Below are positions 60,901-64,000 of a stretch of 64,000 bases of DNA, in pieces. A program made the translations under genes and the position numbers. Position 1 is the stretch's first letter, and each line of letters begins with the position of its first letter. Origin of the DNA: Sarcocystis neurona (Eukaryota; Apicomplexa; Conoidasida; Eucoccidiorida; Sarcocystidae); assembly GCA_000727475.1 (NCBI GenBank), contig KL647305.1, positions 171,385 to 235,384 of the forward strand, in the 5' to 3' direction. The notes under the pieces were generated by a model. The model was not told the origin of the DNA, ran no database searches, and worked only from the letters and a program-made list of their open reading frames with translations.

Positions 60901-63089
60901 ATTGGTATACATGTAAACATATATATATATATATATGTACATATATATGTATATGCGTACAACAATATGTGCGTATCAAAATATTTACGTATACATGCAT
61001 GTATATATATATATATATATGCAGGTGTGTCTCCGCATGTCTGCCTATATTTGTGTACTTGCGGAGGCTTGGTATGGCGACTTTGGGTATATGGGACGGT
61101 ATCTGCGTGTAGTGTCAGCAGAACTATTTTTTCTTCTCTGTTCTTCCGCAACGCTGTCCATTCAGCAACGTATTATAATTCAGAAGCATATTATAATAGC
61201 TGCTGCAGAGCCCCGTGTGTGACTGCTGCACCTCATCGCCGCTGCTACGCCTCATCGCTGCTGCTGCTCCTCATCGCTGATGCGTAGGTTTAGACCAGTA
61301 CTACTTGCTGCTGTTGCTGCTGCATCTCGCCGGCCGCGCTTCGGTTCAGCAGTGCTGCTCCTGCTGCTTGGTGCTGCAGTGCTGCGACAGGTGGCCCTCG
61401 CTGTGTGACTGGGAGGCAACTGCTGCTGCTGCTCTCGGCTGCTGCTGCAGGTGCAAGCTGCTGCTGTAGGTTGCTGCTGTTGGTATTTTTGACGCTGCTG
61501 CTGCGGTCATCTGTAACTGCTCCTGCCAGTGTCCTCGCTGCGCCCCTCCAGCTCACTGCGGTTGCGGCGTCCTGTCGCTGCCGCTTCTGCTCGAGGCTGC
61601 TTCTGCAGTTGCTTCGGTGCCTCTCTAATATCGCTATTTGACAACCTGCAGCGGTACAGGTGGGCTGCTGCTGTCAGTAAGAATTCTTTCCGCGTGCTTC
61701 ATCTCGGCGTTATCCTGGTCAGCTGCACTGCCCTTGCTGCGGGTGCGATTGCTGCTCGCGTCTTAGCTGCCGGTACCGTTGCTGTGCTTCTTCCTCAGCA
61801 GAACTGTCGTTACTTGCACCTGCTGCAACTGCTTAGCTGCTGCGGCGTAGCTGCCGCGCTGGGTAGTTTGTCACTCCTGCTGCAGGGTGTATTCCTGTAT
61901 TCCTGCTCCTTGCTGTTGGTGCTCCTTTTCCTCACCGGTGCTGCTTCTGCTCTTCGTCTCCACTGCTGCTTCGTCTCCCCGCTGCTGGTTCTGCTGATTC
62001 TTAGTCGCTCGCATGCTGCTGCTGTTTTGCTGCTGGTGCTGCTCTTCGTTCTCCTTAACGCCTCTCTAGATCCTCGTTGTTTCTGCCGCTGCCTGTGCTG
62101 CTCGGCAATGCAGCCGTTGACTGCAGTGGCAGCTGCTGCGGGTTGCTGCTGCTGTGGTTGCTGCTGCCTCAGGGACAGCGGAGGGGTACGTGGGGGATAT
62201 CGAAGCACAAGCGGAGGAGGTCGAGAAGGTGCAGCAGCTTGTGAACGGCTATATGCTGCACTTCTGTTGCCGACGTCCAGCAACCGCCACCCCACAGCAG
62301 CACGAGCGCGTGCAGCACGCCAGCAGCAGGAACGCGTATCTTTTCCGTAGGACAAGCGGCTGCTCGTCCTCGACAAGAGGCAGCAGCAGCACCAACAAAA
62401 CGCAGACAACCAGCGACGGTGATCTTGCAGACTATTCGAGTGCTGCAGCGTGTGGTGCTCCTTCTCCGGCCGCGGTTGATGAAGCTGCTGCAGCTGAAAG
62501 ACCAGGGACAAGCCACTTGCATGCGCTCGACCGCGTGCGCACCCTCCCGTTGTTGCACTCCAGCAACACTTGCGAAGAAGCACACCTTACTGCTGCAGGT
62601 GCGGCTGCTGCTGCTGATGTTGCCGGTGCTGGTGCTGCAGACTGCGCGGCTGCTCCTACTGCGGATGATGCGACTGCTCGTGCCGTCTCCCGACGCGACG
62701 GGAGACGTCGAGGCCCGAACGTGAGGAGTTGTAGCAGCAGCAGTGGCGGGCTAGAGCGTTCCACCGACGGCAGGAGCAGCAGCAGCAGCGATGCATCAGG
62801 AAGAGCAGCACTTGCTTTCTATTTGACAAGGCAGTATGAGAATCCTCTTTTTTTATCTGCACATGAAGCGCTACAGTGTGGCATTATTGACGGGGTTGTG
62901 TCCTCGCCTCTTGCTGCAGTGGCAGAGGATATAGCAGCAGCAGCGACAGTCGGCAGGAGCAGTACCGCTCTGCAAAGGCTTCTCGCCCAAAAAAGGGAGA
63001 CAGAGAGAGAGCCGGAAGTGGAAATAGAAACCTTTGCGTTGCGCCGGAAAATGGAGGAACGACTGGCTTACACCGGTGAGACAAACTGA
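57952..63089 (+). CDS. clpR: ClpR: catalytically inactive ClpP-fold subunit with low-complexity inserts; 5' exon not found
   Basis: ClpR subunits pair with active ClpP in plastid-type Clp protease rings. Exons 57952-58630, about 59304-59489, 60644-60802 and 62173-63089 join in phase to 646 codons plus TGA. ClpP motifs appear in order: LLQHRRLVLLQGPL and QLLFLADP; HLLINATGGSVTA|G; LAVLDVM, CIGQAGAVAALLLAAG and RFAFPSARVSLQP; GDIEAQAEEVEKVQQL; YENPLFLSAHEALQCGIID. Against ClpP (QAASMG, IHQP, DTERD) the catalytic Ser is Ala (60715), His is Gln (60790) and Asp is Gln (62832), without gaps around the Ser and His positions. A Ser/Ala/Gly stretch of about 170 residues precedes the domain, a Gln/Arg-rich insert follows QLLFL, and about 185 residues split the handle helix from the last block. 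The acceptor at 57952 (TTTCTTCCTCATTAG) is strong, so a leader exon must lie upstream. The 59304 boundary is uncertain. Apicoplast location is inferred from the family. Confidence 0.92.
60405..60643 (+). repeat. About 18-21 bp CTGCTGCTGCTGTGACTC minisatellite touching the ClpR exon acceptor
   Basis: About twelve imperfect copies of CTGCTGCTGCTGTGACTC, with ATGACT, TTAGCT and AACTCT variants, run directly into GGTCAG, the acceptor of the exon at 60644. The units hold TGA, TAA and TAG, so the array cannot be translated through and is intronic. Confidence 0.85.
60803..62172 (+). other. Last ClpR intron (about 1.4 kb)
   Basis: The donor is GAAG|GTGGCT at 60803 and the acceptor is TGCCTCAG at 62172. 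The flanking exons join as QPIE-G-TAEGYVGDIE with the ClpP residue count preserved, so the interval is intron despite long Leu/Ala/Cys frames. It contains TA microsatellites (60915-61020) and CTG-rich DNA (61240-62160). Confidence 0.75.
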
Positions 63090-63894
63090 GGTGAAGACAA
63101 GACATGTGAGTGGGGAGACTGACAGAGAGAGAGCGGAAGAGGAAGAGGACGCAGCAGAAAAACGAGCAGGAGAGAAAGTAGAAGAACAAGAAGCGCAAGA
63201 GAAAGACGCGCAAGAAGACGAAGGTGGGCAATTAGAAGAAGCCGGCGAAGAAGAGAAAGAATCAACATAGAGCCCGCCGAAGGAGAGCGTGAGTCGAAGC
63301 GTGGACGACAAGAAGAACGAGAAGGGAGAGAAGAAGCATAAGAACAGCGAAAGAAAGAGGCAGGAGAAGCCCAAGTAGCAGGAGAAACATATATACATCA
63401 GCATCGCTTAGCAGCACGGGCGGTCCTCCTGCAGCACGAGAGGTCCCCGCAGCCGCTGCCCGGAGCATGCAGCAACACGTGGTGCCTCCTCAGCAGGACC
63501 TGCTTCGCAGCTCGACTGCTTTGTTTCTTCCACGTGGACGTTGATATTTCTCACTTCCGTCGGCTTCGACGCATGCTCCTGCGCAGTCTTCGTCGCAGTC
63601 GCATAGTAGAAGGATGTACCTACGCGTGTACATCTATATCTTGTCCCTCTGTGTGTATGCATGTGGCGGCACGCCCGCAGAAGGAAAAACGTCTGTGTGT
63701 ATGCGTCTAGATACATTTATTGAAGGATTCGTAGACAGATACTCACGCAGGAACTCCACTACACACACGTGTACATACACATATATATAGGTATGGAAAT
63801 AGCAGCAGGTGTGCATACGACTTTACCTGGAGCAATGCCTATGTAAATAAACGGACGGCCGCGATCTGCGTTGCCTCTGCATGTATGTCTGTGG

Positions 63895-63934
<40 letters not shown>

Positions 63935-64000
63935 GCGTATTTATGTGGAGAGGTAGAGAGAGAATATGCATGCGTGTGCACGCCTGCATATCAGTGTAAT
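63090..64000. other. Region downstream of ClpR
   Basis: A purine-rich stretch (63110-63270) can be read as a Glu/Lys-rich tail but follows the ClpR stop. A minus-strand piece at about 63550-63610 (TKTAQEHASKPTE, ending at a GTGAGA donor) looks like an exon of a gene running leftwards, but I cannot extend it. (TA)n lies at 63897-63935. Confidence 0.3.

Overview
This window reads as nuclear DNA of a coccidian apicomplexan, most likely an Eimeria species. I infer this from genes split into short exons by introns full of CTG/CAG triplets and TA/CA/CT microsatellites, from homopolymeric Ala, Ser and Gln runs placed inside otherwise conserved proteins, from repeated TGCATGC motifs, and from a ClpR-type subunit of the kind expected in the apicoplast. 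I can claim the genus only by style, and not the species.

Four genes can be named from conserved motifs. (1) About 1.28-10.46 kb, plus strand: HAT-repeat mRNA 3'-end processing factor CstF-77/Rna14. Nine exons or exon fragments were found; both ends are unresolved. (2) 15.94-18.55 kb, minus strand: a single-exon PIG-X/PBN1-type subunit of GPI mannosyltransferase I, inflated by charged low-complexity inserts. (3) 31.35-47.06 kb, minus strand: a MYST-family lysine acetyltransferase. Ten exons join in phase into a 778-residue protein with chromobarrel, C2HC finger and acetyltransferase domain. (4) 57.95-63.09 kb, plus strand: ClpR, a ClpP-fold subunit in which all three catalytic-triad positions are substituted; its 5' exon is not found. 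Less certain are a long Ala-rich ORF (53.48-56.01 kb, plus), a possible three-exon gene interleaved antisense with MYST (41.86-43.62 kb, plus), and short anonymous ORFs at 22.2, 24.9-25.9 and 26.3-26.7 kb.

The sequence changes character along its length. About 1-12 kb and 31-64 kb are rich in triplet repeats and microsatellites. About 13-31 kb is nearly free of triplet runs and poorer in genes. This matches the alternating repeat-rich and repeat-poor segments described for Eimeria chromosomes. PIG-X sits in the repeat-poor part and its inserts are charged rather than triplet-encoded; the other three named genes sit in repeat-rich DNA. (TA)n-type microsatellites of 20-40 bases recur throughout the repeat-rich parts and are not listed singly.

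The named genes are functionally unrelated: pre-mRNA 3'-end formation, GPI-anchor synthesis, chromatin acetylation and a plastid-type protease complex. I see no operon-like or defence-like system. The most unusual biology is how repeats invade conserved domains and splice sites, plus the possible antisense gene threaded through MYST introns.
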